Source of the DNA: Propionibacteriaceae bacterium
GTDB lineage: Bacteria; Actinomycetota; Actinomycetes; Propionibacteriales; Propionibacteriaceae
Direction of reading: 5' to 3'
Length of the DNA stretch: 44,504 bases
NCBI GenBank assembly: GCA_027492545.1
Contig: JAPUEL010000078.1
Coordinates: forward strand, 1-44,504
In this document: positions 17,401-26,161 of the stretch, piece after piece
How the letters are laid out: each line of letters opens with the position of its first letter
How positions within the stretch are numbered: the first letter of the stretch is position 1
The notes under the pieces: model-generated
Databases searched by the model: none
What the model was told of the DNA's origin: nothing
Seen by the model: only the letters and a program-made list of their open reading frames with translations
Program-made: the position numbers and the translations under genes

Positions 17401-17426
17401 ATACCCACAATTCGGTCCCGCTAAAC
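17401..17426 (-). promoter_or_regulatory. General-stress sigma factor (SigB/SigF-type) promoter of the hemerythrin-like/ANTAR/catalase cluster
   Basis: On the minus strand the sequence reads GTTTAG, 14 bases, GGGTAT. This matches the SigB consensus GTTTAA-N12-14-GGGTAT of Bacillus and the GTTT-N15-17-GGGTA form used by actinobacterial SigF/SigB-like factors. The predicted start of transcription (about 17394) leaves a leader of about 30 bases with the GAGGAGG ribosome site of the first gene. It implies induction of the three genes by stress or stationary phase. Confidence 0.7.
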
Positions 17427-17454
17427 CCCCGACCTCCGTTCGGCCTCGCGGATG

Positions 17455-19014
17455 TCAGTAGAGGAGCGCCAGCGCGGGCTCCTGGAGGATGGAGGCCACG
17501 TCGTGCAGGAACCGCGAGCCCTGCTCGCCGTCGACGATCCGATGGTCGAACGCCACCGCGAGCGTGGTGACCCACCGCGGCACCACCCTCTCCTCGGCGC
17601 CGGTCCCCACCACCCAGGGGCGGCGCTCGATGGAGCCCATGCAGAAGATGGCCGACTCGTCGCCGTTGATGATGGGGGTGCCCGCGTCGATGCCGAAGAC
17701 GCCCACGTTGGTGATGGTGAACGTGCCGTTCGAGTAGTCGCCGGGCTGGAGCTTCCCCTCCCGCGACACCTGCACCAGCTGGTTGACCGCCTGGCACAGC
17801 TGAAGCAGGCTGAGGTCCTGGGCGGACTTGATGTTGGGCACCATGAGGCCGCGGGGGGTGGCGGCCGCGATGCCGAGGTTCACGTTGCCGTAGTAGACGA
17901 TCTCCTGCCGCTCCTCATCCCACGACGAGTTGAGCTCCGGATTGCGCGCCAGCGCCAGGCAGATGGCCTTGGCGTAGACGAGCAGGGGCGAGACCCGCAG
18001 CCCGGTGAACTCGCGGCGCCCCTTGAGCGTCTCGACGAAGTCCATCGTCGCGCTGACGTCCACGGTGATCCACTCGGTCACGTGCACGTGTGTCTGGATG
18101 GAGCGGACCATGTTCTCGGCGGTCACCTTGCGGACGCCCTTGATGGGGACCCGCCGATCGGCGCGGCCCTGCTGTGGGTTGAAGCCGCCCAGACCCTCCG
18201 TCGGCCCTTGGCCGCCGCCGAAGCTCGAGCCGCTGAACGAGGTGCCGGCGTGTGGTTGCCCCGCGGCGCCGCCCGGCCCTTCGCCGAAGCGTGGACCGGA
18301 TGCCTGGAACGCAGCATGGTCGTTGAGGATGCGCCCCTGCTTGGGCTGCTCGTCGAGGTAGCGGAACGCCGCGGCCGCCTCGACGTCGCGGCGGGTGATG
18401 GTGCCGTCAGGCCCGGTGCCCACCACCGTGCCCAGGTCCACGCCCAGGTCCGCGGCGTACTTGCGCACCGGCGGCTTGGCCCTCGCCGATCCAGGATCAG
18501 AGGCCAGCACCAGCTGCGACTCCGCCGGCGCCCGGCCTGGGGTGGGCAGGGGATCACCCTGCGCCCGCGCGTGGACGGCGCCCGCCGGGTGCACCTCGTC
18601 CGCGCGACGCCCCGGCTCGTGCTGCCCGTAGGAGGCGTTCATGGCCTCGGCCGCCGATCCCCTGTCCGTGCCGTGCCCGCGACGTCGCCGCCTCGCGGGG
18701 CCGGAGTCCTGGGCGCCGTATCCCACCAGGTTGGGCCCGCCTTCACTGTCCGCCGGGGCGGGCGGCGCGTCGGCCACGCCGTCGTCGATCTCGACGATGG
18801 GGCTGCCCACCTCCACCGTGGTGCCCTCGGCCACCAGCAGCGCCGTCACCGTGCCCGCATAGGGGGACGGCAGCTCGACCAGCGACTTGGCCGTCTCGAT
18901 CTCCACCAGCACGTCGTTGACCTCGATCACGTCCCCCGCCGCGACCCTCCACGCCACGATCTCCGCCTCGAGCAGACCCTCGCCGGGATCCGGCAGCAGA
19001 AATTGATGCTTCAT
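17455..19014 (-). CDS. 2-oxoacid dehydrogenase E2 component (dihydrolipoamide acyltransferase)
   Basis: A 519-residue core subunit. The lipoyl domain at residues 1-78 has the lipoylated lysine in IETAKSLVELPSPYAG near residue 44. A long proline, glycine and alanine linker follows, then the peripheral subunit-binding domain near residues 160-200 (PPVRKYAADLGVDLGTVVG, GTITRRDVEA). The catalytic acyltransferase domain ends with AVAFDHRIVDGEQGSRFL containing the active-site histidine and aspartate. It passes acyl groups from E1 to CoA. The sequence does not settle pyruvate versus branched-chain substrate. It is the last gene of the operon, 9 bases after E1 beta. AGGAGG favours the ATG at 19014 over a GTG one codon earlier. 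No E3 gene is nearby. Confidence 0.93.
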   Translation of the reverse strand: MKHQFLLPDPGEGLLEAEIVAWRVAAGDVIEVNDVLVEIETAKSLVELPSPYAGTVTALLVAEGTTVEVGSPIVEIDDGVADAPPAPADSEGGPNLVGYGAQDSGPARRRRRGHGTDRGSAAEAMNASYGQHEPGRRADEVHPAGAVHARAQGDPLPTPGRAPAESQLVLASDPGSARAKPPVRKYAADLGVDLGTVVGTGPDGTITRRDVEAAAAFRYLDEQPKQGRILNDHAAFQASGPRFGEGPGGAAGQPHAGTSFSGSSFGGGQGPTEGLGGFNPQQGRADRRVPIKGVRKVTAENMVRSIQTHVHVTEWITVDVSATMDFVETLKGRREFTGLRVSPLLVYAKAICLALARNPELNSSWDEERQEIVYYGNVNLGIAAATPRGLMVPNIKSAQDLSLLQLCQAVNQLVQVSREGKLQPGDYSNGTFTITNVGVFGIDAGTPIINGDESAIFCMGSIERRPWVVGTGAEERVVPRWVTTLAVAFDHRIVDGEQGSRFLHDVASILQEPALALLY

Positions 19015-19023
19015 CACGGCCTC

Positions 19024-20001
19024 CTAGTAGGCGAGCGAACGGTCGACGGCGTCGAGGATCCGGTCCACACCGGGAAGGTACTCCTCCTCGACGCGGGCCG
19101 GCGGGTACGGCATGTCGTAGCCGGCCACCCGCTGGACCGGGGCCTCCATCACGTAGAAGAGGTCCTCGTGGAGCTTGGCCGCGATCTCGGCGCCGAGTCC
19201 CAGGGTCTTCGGCGCCTCGTGCACGACGACGGCGCGCTTTGTGCGGCGCACCGAGGACTCGATGGTCACCCAGTCGACGGGGCTGAGCGTGCGCAGGTCC
19301 ACCACCTCCAGGGAGGTGCCCTCCTCGGCGGCCAGGGAGGCGGCATCCACGCAGGTCTTGACCATGGGCCCGTAGGCCAGCAGCGTGGCGTCCGTGCCGT
19401 GGCGCACCACCTGCGCCTGGTGCATCGGGGCGGGGCGCGCGGAGAAGTTCACCGTGCCCTTGACGTGGTAGCGGCGCTTCGGCTCGAAGAACACCACGGG
19501 ATCGTCGGACTGGATGGCCTGCTGGATCATCCAGTAGGCGTCGTTGGCGTTGGAGCAGGTGACGACCTTGAGGCCGGGAGTGTGGGCGAAGTACGCCTCG
19601 GGGGACTCGGAGTGGTGCTCGATGGCGCCGATCCCGCCGCCGTAGGGGATGCGGATCACCATAGGCATCGTCGTGTGGCCGCCGGTACGCATGTGCAGCT
19701 TGGCCACCTGGGTGACGATCTGGGAGAAGCCGGGGAAGACGAAGCCGTCGAACTGGATCTCGACCACCGGGCGGTAGCCACGCATGCACAGCCCCACCGC
19801 GGTGCCGATGATGCCGGACTCGGCCAAAGGGGAGTCCACCACCCGGTTCTCGCCGAACTCGTCCTGCAGCCCCTCGGTGATGCGGAACACCCCACCGAGC
19901 TTCCCGATGTCCTCGCCGGCGAGCAGCACCTTCGGGTCCGCCTGCAGCGCCCGCCGCAGGCCCCGGTTCAGGGCCTTGGCCATGGTCAGGGTCTCGCTCA
20001 T
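19024..20001 (-). CDS. 2-oxoacid dehydrogenase E1 component, beta subunit
   Basis: A 325-residue subunit with a transketolase-like pyrimidine-binding domain (residues 5-180: VLLAGEDIGKLGGVFRIT, DSPLAESGIIGTAVGLCMRG, VEIQFDGFVFPGF) and a transketolase C-terminal domain (ATLLAYGPMVKTCVDAA, VVDLRTLSPVDW, VVHEAP). It pairs with the alpha subunit to form the thiamine diphosphate active site that decarboxylates a 2-oxoacid and acylates the lipoyl group of E2. Its ATG overlaps the alpha-subunit stop codon by 4 bases, which indicates translational coupling and equal expression. Confidence 0.95.
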   Translation of the reverse strand: MSETLTMAKALNRGLRRALQADPKVLLAGEDIGKLGGVFRITEGLQDEFGENRVVDSPLAESGIIGTAVGLCMRGYRPVVEIQFDGFVFPGFSQIVTQVAKLHMRTGGHTTMPMVIRIPYGGGIGAIEHHSESPEAYFAHTPGLKVVTCSNANDAYWMIQQAIQSDDPVVFFEPKRRYHVKGTVNFSARPAPMHQAQVVRHGTDATLLAYGPMVKTCVDAASLAAEEGTSLEVVDLRTLSPVDWVTIESSVRRTKRAVVVHEAPKTLGLGAEIAAKLHEDLFYVMEAPVQRVAGYDMPYPPARVEEEYLPGVDRILDAVDRSLAY

Positions 20002-21095
20002 GCGTCCTCCCCGAAGCTCGCCACGAACTCGGCGTACTCGCGGCGCTGCGCCTCCAGCGCGACGGTGGGCTCGGCGTAGACGGTCTCGAAGAGCCTGTCC
20101 ATGGTGGTGTTCTCCATCAGGGGGATCGACGCACGGGCCTCGGCCCCCAACCGCTTGGCCTCGGCCTCGACGGCGGCGAACCAGTCGTCGTCGACGGCGC
20201 CCTGGGCGCGAAGGTGGGTGGTGAGGCGTGCGATCGGGTCGCGGCCGCGCCACTCCTCCTCGTCTGCGCGCTCGCGGTACTTGGTGGGGTCGTCGGAGGT
20301 GGTGTGGGCGCCCATCCGGTAGGTGAAGGCCTCGATGAACGCGGGACCCTCGCCGGCGCGCGCCCGGGCCATGGCCCAGTCGGTGACCGCCTTGACGGCC
20401 AGCACGTCGTTGCCGTCCACCTGGATGCCGGGGAAGCCGAATCCCTGCGCGCGCTGGAACAGCGGGATCCGGGACTGCAGGGCGATGGGCTCCGAGATGG
20501 CCCACTGGTTGTTCTGACAGAAGAACACCACCGGCGCGTTGTAGGAGGCGGCGAAGACGTAGGCCTCGTTGACGTCGCCCTGGCTGGCGGCGCCGTCGCC
20601 GTGGTAGATGATGACCCCGGCGTTGGACTCGTCGTCGGGGTTGCCGACGGCGCCGTCGAGTTGGAGGCCCATGGCGTAGCCCGTGGCGTGCAGCGCTTGG
20701 CAGCCGATGACGATCTGGTAGTTCTTGAAGGTGTCCAGCTTCTCCCAGTAGCCGCCGTTGGTGCCGCGGAACAGCGAGAGCATGTTGGTGAGCGGGACGC
20801 CGAGCACCATGGCGACGGCGTGCTCGCGGTACGACGGGAACACCACGTCAGCCGGGCGCAGAGCGTGAGCCGAGCCCACCTGCGCGGCCTCCTGCCCGAT
20901 CAGCGGGGTCCAGAGCCCCAGCTCGCCGTGGCGCTGAAGGGCGGTGGCCTCGGCGTCGAAGCGACGGGCGAGGATCATGTCGCGGAGGTACCCGACGAGG
21001 TCGGCGGTGGTGCCGGTGAACTGGAACTCGTCGTGCTCGACGCGCCGCCCGTCCGGAGTCAGCAGTTGCACCATGTCCTGGCTTTGACCGCGCAC
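19998..21095 (-). CDS. 2-oxoacid dehydrogenase E1 component, alpha subunit
   Basis: A 365-residue thiamine diphosphate-dependent subunit. The cofactor motif runs from GDGAASQGDVNEAYVFAA to FFCQNNQWAIS near residues 160-195. The phosphorylation-loop region includes YRMGAHTTSDDPTKYR near 270. The chosen start is GTG at 21095, placed 4 bases after GGAAGGAGG. An upstream in-frame ATG would place the operator repeats within the coding region and is unlikely. It is first in the E1alpha-E1beta-E2 operon. Substrate could be pyruvate or branched-chain 2-oxoacids; the gene arrangement resembles actinobacterial pdhABC/bkdABC clusters. Confidence 0.93.
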   Translation of the reverse strand: MRGQSQDMVQLLTPDGRRVEHDEFQFTGTTADLVGYLRDMILARRFDAEATALQRHGELGLWTPLIGQEAAQVGSAHALRPADVVFPSYREHAVAMVLGVPLTNMLSLFRGTNGGYWEKLDTFKNYQIVIGCQALHATGYAMGLQLDGAVGNPDDESNAGVIIYHGDGAASQGDVNEAYVFAASYNAPVVFFCQNNQWAISEPIALQSRIPLFQRAQGFGFPGIQVDGNDVLAVKAVTDWAMARARAGEGPAFIEAFTYRMGAHTTSDDPTKYRERADEEEWRGRDPIARLTTHLRAQGAVDDDWFAAVEAEAKRLGAEARASIPLMENTTMDRLFETVYAEPTVALEAQRREYAEFVASFGEDA

Positions 21096-21113
21096 GCGGC
21101 CTCCTTCCACTAA

Positions 21114-21143
21114 CTTACGCATCCGTAGCTTACGCAAGCGTAG
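21114..21143 (-). promoter_or_regulatory. Twin 15-bp palindromic operators upstream of the 2-oxoacid dehydrogenase operon
   Basis: Two adjacent 15-base units, CTTACGCATCCGTAG (21114-21128) and CTTACGCAAGCGTAG (21129-21143), repeat head to tail, and a CTTAAG follows. The second is an almost perfect dyad (TACGC-AA-GCGTA), the first a weaker one. They begin 19 bases before the GTG of E1 alpha, exactly where a repressor would block transcription or initiation. No regulator gene is adjacent, so the binding protein (a TetR- or GntR-type dimer would fit) acts from elsewhere. Confidence 0.75.
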
Positions 21144-21149
21144 CTTAAG

Positions 21150-21383
21150 GCGCTCGCCTCACAGTCATTCATCGTCGCCCTCCCCGCGAGGGGTGCGGCG
21201 ACACCCGTCCTCGCACACGTTCGGGCTCTTCGCACACCGTGGCGGGGGCGCCGAGCGGTCTTCGCATACCTTCGCCGTCGTCGCACACCGTATTCAGTCT
21301 GCGAAGAAGCCCAACGTATGCGAGGACGGCACCGCGGCCGGCGAACCAGTGCACAGTGTCGGGACGGAAGACAGGCGCCTTGG
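21150..21383. repeat. Intergenic inverted repeat with recurring TTCGCA(C/T)AC blocks
   Basis: This 234-base gap holds no gene. Its left arm (21205-21235, CCGTCCTCGCACACGTTCGG and onward) is nearly the reverse complement of the right arm (21300-21329, ending CGTATGCGAGGACGG). Between the arms lie more copies of the same core: TTCGCACACCGT (21230-21240), TTCGCATACC (21261-21270) and TCGCACACCG (21281-21290). The pattern suggests a mobile palindromic repeat or a multi-site binding region, separate from the dehydrogenase operator. Confidence 0.7.
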
Positions 21384-22379
21384 TCACCCGGCGAGGGTCG
21401 CGACCAGCACCGCCTTGATGGTGTGCATCCGGTTCTCGGCCTGGTCGAAGACGACGCTGGCCTCGGACTCGAACACCTCGTCGGTCACCTCGACGCCCTC
21501 TATCCCGAACTCCTCCTTCAGGCCGCGGCCCACGGAGGTGTGGAGGTCATGGAAGGCCGGCAGGCAGTGCAGGAAGCGCACGGCGGGGTTGCCGGTGGCG
21601 CGCATCAGCTCGGCGTTGACCTGGTAGGGCCTAAGCAGCTCGATCCGCTCGGCCCACACCTCCTTGGGCTCCCCCAGCGACACCCACACGTCGGTGTAGA
21701 CGAAGTCCACCCCCGCGACGCCCGCGGCCACGTCGTCGGTGATCGTGATCCGGGCCCCCGTCGACTCCGCGAGGCGGCGCGCCTGCGCCACCACCTCGTC
21801 TGCGTTCTGCTGCGCCACCGGCGCCACCATCCGCACATCCATGCCCATCAACGCACCGCTGATCAGCAGCGAGTTGCCGACGTTGTTGCGCGCGTCGCCC
21901 AGGAAGGCGAAAGAGATCTCGTCCAGCGGCTTGCCGCTGTGTTCAATCATCGTCAGCTGGTCAGCGAGCATCTGGGTGGGGTGCCAGTCATCGGTCAGCC
22001 CGTTGTACACCGGCACGCCCGCGTGGGCGGCCAGCGTCTCGACGATGTCCTGGCCGGAGCCGCGGTACTCGATGCCGTCGTACCAGCGGCCCAGGACGCG
22101 GGCGGTGTCGGCCGCCGACTCCTTGTGCCCGATCTGGGAGCCCGACGGGTCGAGGTAGGTGGTCATCCCGCCCTGCTCCGCGACCGCCACCTCGAAGGCG
22201 CAGCGGGTCCGCGTCGAGGTCTTCTCGAACAGCAGGGCCACCTTCTTGCCCACGAGCCGACGCTCCTCGCGGCCCTCGCGGCGCTGCAGCTTGAGCTCGG
22301 CGGCCAGCCCGAGCAGCCCGCGCCACTCGTCGGGGGTGAAGTCCAGTTCCTTGAGGAAGCTGCGGCCCTGCAGGCTCAT
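21384..22379 (-). CDS. argF: Ornithine carbamoyltransferase
   Basis: A 331-residue cytoplasmic enzyme that joins carbamoyl phosphate and ornithine to citrulline, or runs in reverse in the arginine deiminase pathway. The carbamoyl phosphate loop is [15 protein letters not shown] near residue 55; further sites are SQIGHKES near 85, HPTQMLAD near 135, and the ornithine-loop HCLPAFHD near 275. The [20 protein letters not shown] block and single-copy context resemble the E. coli ArgF/ArcB branch. No other arginine genes are nearby, so anabolic versus catabolic role is open. No clear Shine-Dalgarno sequence precedes the ATG. Confidence 0.93.
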   Translation of the reverse strand: MSLQGRSFLKELDFTPDEWRGLLGLAAELKLQRREGREERRLVGKKVALLFEKTSTRTRCAFEVAVAEQGGMTTYLDPSGSQIGHKESAADTARVLGRWYDGIEYRGSGQDIVETLAAHAGVPVYNGLTDDWHPTQMLADQLTMIEHSGKPLDEISFAFLGDARNNVGNSLLISGALMGMDVRMVAPVAQQNADEVVAQARRLAESTGARITITDDVAAGVAGVDFVYTDVWVSLGEPKEVWAERIELLRPYQVNAELMRATGNPAVRFLHCLPAFHDLHTSVGRGLKEEFGIEGVEVTDEVFESEASVVFDQAENRMHTIKAVLVATLAG

Positions 22380-22455
22380 CGTCGGCGCCTTTCGCTCGCG
22401 ATCAGGAGAGCACACAGGGTACCGCGACGCCCCCGGCCGGAGCCGGGCGCCCGCG

Positions 22456-23460
22456 TCAGAGCGAGCGTGCGTGCGCCACGAGCCGGTCGAAGCCCGCGTC
22501 GAGATCCCGGTCGACGACCTGCCGGTCGGGATGCGCGTCGTACCAGGCGATCTGTTCCGCGACCGCCTCGTCGTAGGTGATCGTCGGGTTGAACTCCGGC
22601 ACGAGCGCCCGCAGCTTCGAGCAGTCGAAGACCATGGAGTGTGCCTTGTCGCCGAGCAGGCCGTCGCCCACATCGGGCAGGGCCCGGGCGATGGTCTCCG
22701 AGGCCACGTGCACCAGCTCGGGCGCATCGACGCCGGCGGCCCGCGCCAGCCACGTGTAGATCTGGTCCCAGGTGGGCGCATGCATGCCCATGATCTGGAA
22801 GCTGTCCCCCACCGCCAGCGGGTTGGCCAGCAGTCCGACGAAGCCGACGGCGAAGTCGTCGGAGTGCGTCAGCGTCCACTGGGTGGTGCCGTCGCCGTGC
22901 ACCACCACCGGCTTGCCGGCGCGGAACCGGGCCACGTCGGTCCAACCCCCGGTGGTGGGGATCAGCGTCCGGTCGTAGGTGTGCGACGGGCGCACGATCG
23001 TGGCCGGGAAGCCGTTGTCGCGGTAGTGCGCCACCAGCAGGTCCTCGCACGCGATCTTGTTGCGGGAGTACTCCCAGAACGGGTTGCGCAGCGGGGTGGA
23101 CTCGGTCACGGGCACCCGCGACGGCGGCGTCTGGTACGCCGACGCGGAGGAGATGAACATGTACTGTCCGGTGCGTCCGGTGAAGCGGGCGATGTCGCGG
23201 GCGACGTGGTCCGGGGTGAACGCGAAGAACTGCGCGACGGCGTCGAACTGACGGTCACCGAGCGCGGCGTCGACGGCGGCCTCGTCGTGCACGTCGGCCA
23301 CCAGCGTCTCCACCTCGGCGGGGAGGGTCCGGACGCCGGACCGGCCGCGGTTGAGGACGGTGACGCGGTGACCGAGCCGTACCGCCCGCTCCACGCTGGC
23401 GTGGCTGATGATGCCGCTTCCGCCGATGAAAAGGAGGTCTTGGGGATTCCGGGTTGTCAT
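22456..23460 (-). CDS. NAD-dependent epimerase/dehydratase family protein
   Basis: A 334-residue short-chain dehydrogenase of the extended type. The Rossmann nucleotide-binding loop is [15 protein letters not shown] (a variant of GxxGxxG) near residue 9, and VTVLNRGR follows. A catalytic YxxxK is seen as [13 protein letters not shown] near residue 135, with the SSASAY serine before it. Sequence features such as the [12 protein letters not shown] and [14 protein letters not shown] segments resemble chloroplast-type stem-loop binding and isoflavone-like epimerase homologues that act on nucleotide sugars or similar. Substrate not determinable. The ATG has CAGGAT 6 bases upstream, close to the leaderless pattern of its neighbours. 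Confidence 0.85.
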   Translation of the reverse strand: MTTRNPQDLLFIGGSGIISHASVERAVRLGHRVTVLNRGRSGVRTLPAEVETLVADVHDEAAVDAALGDRQFDAVAQFFAFTPDHVARDIARFTGRTGQYMFISSASAYQTPPSRVPVTESTPLRNPFWEYSRNKIACEDLLVAHYRDNGFPATIVRPSHTYDRTLIPTTGGWTDVARFRAGKPVVVHGDGTTQWTLTHSDDFAVGFVGLLANPLAVGDSFQIMGMHAPTWDQIYTWLARAAGVDAPELVHVASETIARALPDVGDGLLGDKAHSMVFDCSKLRALVPEFNPTITYDEAVAEQIAWYDAHPDRQVVDRDLDAGFDRLVAHARSL

Positions 23461-23492
23461 GCCCGCATCCTGCCACCTTGCCCGGAGGCTCG

Positions 23493-23951
23493 TCAGCGCC
23501 GCGACACCGCCAGGAGCACGCCGTCGACGGCGGCCTCGATGTCGGCGAGGGTCCGCTCGAAGCCCTCCTCCGTGCCGTACCACGGGTCGATGAGCGTCTC
23601 CCCCGTGGGCTTGTCGGGGTTGAAGTCGTTGATCAGCGCGATGTTGGTGGCCCCGGGCGCGATCCTCAGCAGCCGGTCCACGTGCAGCTGCTCGGCGGCG
23701 ATCACGAGGTCTGCGGACTTGATCTGGGCGGCTCCGATCTTGCGCGCGGTGTGCCCGGACGCGTCGTAGCCGGCCCGCTCGAGGGTCCGGGCGGCGCGGG
23801 GGTCGATCGGGTTGCCGACCTCCTCGCTGGAGACGCCGAAGCTCTCGATCCGGATGTCGAGACCCTGTTCCTCGGCTCGGCGACGAGCCACCCGCTCGGC
23901 CATCGGGGAGCGGCAGATGTTGCCCCAGCAGACGAAGAGAACCGTGGTCAT
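23493..23951 (-). CDS. Low-molecular-weight protein-tyrosine phosphatase
   Basis: A 152-residue cytoplasmic phosphatase. The active-site P-loop is VCWGNICRSPMAE at residues 7-19 (C-x5-R). The acid aspartate lies in the LIDPWYGTEEGF segment near residue 125. Family members dephosphorylate tyrosine-phosphorylated proteins, often kinases of capsule or wall pathways; no such kinase is adjacent. The ATG at 23951 was chosen because the P-loop begins directly after it and TATGGT lies 7 bases upstream. A GTG at 23969 is an alternative. Confidence 0.92.
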   Translation of the reverse strand: MTTVLFVCWGNICRSPMAERVARRRAEEQGLDIRIESFGVSSEEVGNPIDPRAARTLERAGYDASGHTARKIGAAQIKSADLVIAAEQLHVDRLLRIAPGATNIALINDFNPDKPTGETLIDPWYGTEEGFERTLADIEAAVDGVLLAVSRR

Positions 23952-24046
23952 GGCCGACACCATACCCACGCGAGTCGGGAACGCCGAGCCAAGCCGATGG
24001 TGGGTAGGATGAACCCTTGAACCGGCAAGAGCGATGGGGGCTGATC

Positions 24047-24733
24047 ATGCAGATCCTGGTGGTTGACGATGATCAGGCGGTGCGCGATTCGCTGGCCCGT
24101 TCGCTGACCTACACCGGCGACGACGTGCAGACGGCCGCGGACGGCATCGAGGCCCTTGCCAAGCTGGTGAGCTACACCCCGGACGCCATCATCATGGACG
24201 TCATGATGCCGCGCCTCGACGGCCTCGAGACCACCCGGATGTTGCGCGACGGAGGCAACGACACCCCCATCCTCATCCTCACCGCGCGCGACGCCGTCGG
24301 TGACCGGGTGGACGGGCTCGACGCCGGCGCCGACGACTATATGGTCAAGCCCTTCGCGCTCGACGAGCTGCTCGCGCGCCTGCGCGCCCTGACGCGCCGC
24401 TCGAAGCCCGCGGCGGAGGCGGAGTCGAAGGTGCTCACCTTCCAGGACGTCACGCTGGACACCCAGCACCGGGAGGTGACCCGGGGCGGGCAGCACATCT
24501 CGCTGACGCGCACCGAGTTCGCGCTGCTGCAGGTGTTCATGGAGAACCCGCGGCGGGTGATGGAGCGCAACACGCTGCTCAACGAGGTGTGGGGCTTCGA
24601 GTTCCCCACTACGGCGAACTCCCTTGAGGTCTACATCGGCTACCTGCGCCGGAAGACGGAGACGGGTGGCCGCCCCCGGCTCATCCACACGGTGCGGGGG
24701 ATCGGCTACGTCCTGCGTGAAACTCCCCCGTGA
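24047..24733 (+). CDS. mprA: OmpR-family response regulator, MprA-like
   Basis: A 228-residue DNA-binding response regulator. The receiver has the acidic pair in [13 protein letters not shown], the phospho-acceptor aspartate in [17 protein letters not shown] near residue 48, the threonine in LILTARDAV and the lysine in [18 protein letters not shown]. The C-terminal winged helix contains [14 protein letters not shown] and [12 protein letters not shown], ending [16 protein letters not shown]. Residue for residue the protein is close to the mycobacterial MprA pattern, whose system responds to envelope stress. ATG at 24047 is the normal start; an in-frame TTG at 24017 lies 6 bases after TAGGAT, so the transcript may begin there. 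It overlaps the kinase gene by 4 bases. Confidence 0.92.
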   Translation: MQILVVDDDQAVRDSLARSLTYTGDDVQTAADGIEALAKLVSYTPDAIIMDVMMPRLDGLETTRMLRDGGNDTPILILTARDAVGDRVDGLDAGADDYMVKPFALDELLARLRALTRRSKPAAEAESKVLTFQDVTLDTQHREVTRGGQHISLTRTEFALLQVFMENPRRVMERNTLLNEVWGFEFPTTANSLEVYIGYLRRKTETGGRPRLIHTVRGIGYVLRETPP

Positions 24734-26151
24734 TCGGGAGTTGGTGGATCCGGATCCGCCGCGGTGTCGGACGCCTGGTCAGTGGCCAGTCGCTGCAGTG
24801 GCGGCTCGCCCTCCTCACGGGCATCAGTGTCGCGCTGTCGGTGGTGGTGGTTGGGGCCACGTCGTATGTTGTGACGCGCTGGTCGCTGCTTGAGCAGCTG
24901 GACCGCGAGCTCGTGGGTGTGGCGCAGACCGCCTCAGGCGCCATCTCGTCGAACGTGTCGAACATGGGTGGGCTGTCGGCGGACCTGCTGGGGTCGTCGA
25001 ACGGCCTGCTGGCCCTCGTCGCGGCCGACGGCCTGGTGAAGCAGGTGCCGGGGCAGCCGCTGGCGCTCCCGGCAGGCTCCGAGGAGATCGCGGTGGCCCG
25101 GATGCAGACGGGGTCCTCGGCGCGCACGTTGGACGCCGACGGCACCACGTACCGGGTGGTCTCGGTGCCGATGACGGTGGACGGCGCGTTCTACGCGGTG
25201 ATGTACGGTCGGCCGACGGTGGCGTTGGAGTCCACGCTGTCGTCGCTGTGGCTGTCCCTGCTGGCCGCGGGCGCGCTCGGCGTGATGACCACGACGTTGG
25301 CCGCGCTGTGGGCCGCCCAGGCGGTGCTGGCCCCGGTGAGGCGCCTGTCGCAGGCGGTGAAGTCGGTCACGCAGACGGACCAGCTCAACCCCATCCGGAT
25401 CTACGGACGCGATGATCTCGGCGAGCTGACGAAGTCGTTCAACCTGATGCTGCGCTCGCTTCAGACGTCGCGGGAGCAGCAGCGCCAGCTGATCGCCGAC
25501 GCCGGGCATGAGCTTCGCACGCCCCTCACGTCGATGCGCACCAACATCGAACTGCTGCTGGCAGACGACACCTCGGGCATGCTCCCGGAGGGCGCCCGCT
25601 CGGTGATCCTGGGCGACGTGGCAGCCCAGCTGGGCGAGTTCTCCGCGCTGGTGGGAGACCTCGTCGCCCTCACCCGCGACGACCACCTCCTGCGGCCACA
25701 TGAGCCCTTGGACATGGCCGAGGTGACGGAGTCCGCCATCGAGCGCGCCCGCCGTCGCGGCCCCAACATCACCTTCGACGTGACCCTGGAGCCCACGCCC
25801 GTCATGGGTGATCCGTCGACGCTGGAGCGCGCCATCACGAACCTGTTGGACAACGCGGTCAAGTTCTCGCCGTCCTACGGCACCATCGTGGTCACGCTGG
25901 AGGACGGCACCCTCACCGTCGTCGACGAAGGCCCAGGCATCGCCGACGAGGACCTTCCCCTCATCTTCGACCGCTTCTACCGCTCGGACCGCGCGCGCAA
26001 TACACCAGGCACCGGGCTCGGGCTCTCCATCGTGGACCATACGGCGCGCGTGCACGGCGGGTCCGTCCGCGCAAGCAACGACCCGGACAGGGGCGCCAAG
26101 TTCGTGATGCGGCTGCCCGTGATCTCCGAGGCCACCGAGACCGTGCAGTGA
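24730..26151 (+). CDS. mprB: Sensor histidine kinase, MprB-like
   Basis: A 473-residue membrane kinase. A transmembrane segment near residues 28-50 ([21 protein letters not shown]) and another near 165-190 ([20 protein letters not shown]) flank an extracytoplasmic sensor of about 115 residues. HAMP follows, then the dimerisation/phosphoacceptor helix [18 protein letters not shown] with the histidine near residue 260. The ATPase domain shows the N box [12 protein letters not shown]1 [11 protein letters not shown] box IFDRFYR and G2 GTGLGLSIV. It is translationally coupled to mprA (GTGA overlap) and together they should sense envelope stress. Confidence 0.92.
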   Translation: MIGSWWIRIRRGVGRLVSGQSLQWRLALLTGISVALSVVVVGATSYVVTRWSLLEQLDRELVGVAQTASGAISSNVSNMGGLSADLLGSSNGLLALVAADGLVKQVPGQPLALPAGSEEIAVARMQTGSSARTLDADGTTYRVVSVPMTVDGAFYAVMYGRPTVALESTLSSLWLSLLAAGALGVMTTTLAALWAAQAVLAPVRRLSQAVKSVTQTDQLNPIRIYGRDDLGELTKSFNLMLRSLQTSREQQRQLIADAGHELRTPLTSMRTNIELLLADDTSGMLPEGARSVILGDVAAQLGEFSALVGDLVALTRDDHLLRPHEPLDMAEVTESAIERARRRGPNITFDVTLEPTPVMGDPSTLERAITNLLDNAVKFSPSYGTIVVTLEDGTLTVVDEGPGIADEDLPLIFDRFYRSDRARNTPGTGLGLSIVDHTARVHGGSVRASNDPDRGAKFVMRLPVISEATETVQ

Positions 26152-26161
26152 GGCCGGTGCG

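Noticed and set aside
17452..20079. An 875-codon open frame on the plus strand
   Set aside because: It is the antisense shadow of the E2 and E1 genes, whose motifs and ribosome sites are clear.
23951..23980. A SigB-type promoter for the low-molecular-weight phosphatase (GGGTAT upstream)
   Set aside because: The upstream GTTC is only about 9 bases from GGGTAT in the six-base form, which is too short for the consensus spacing.
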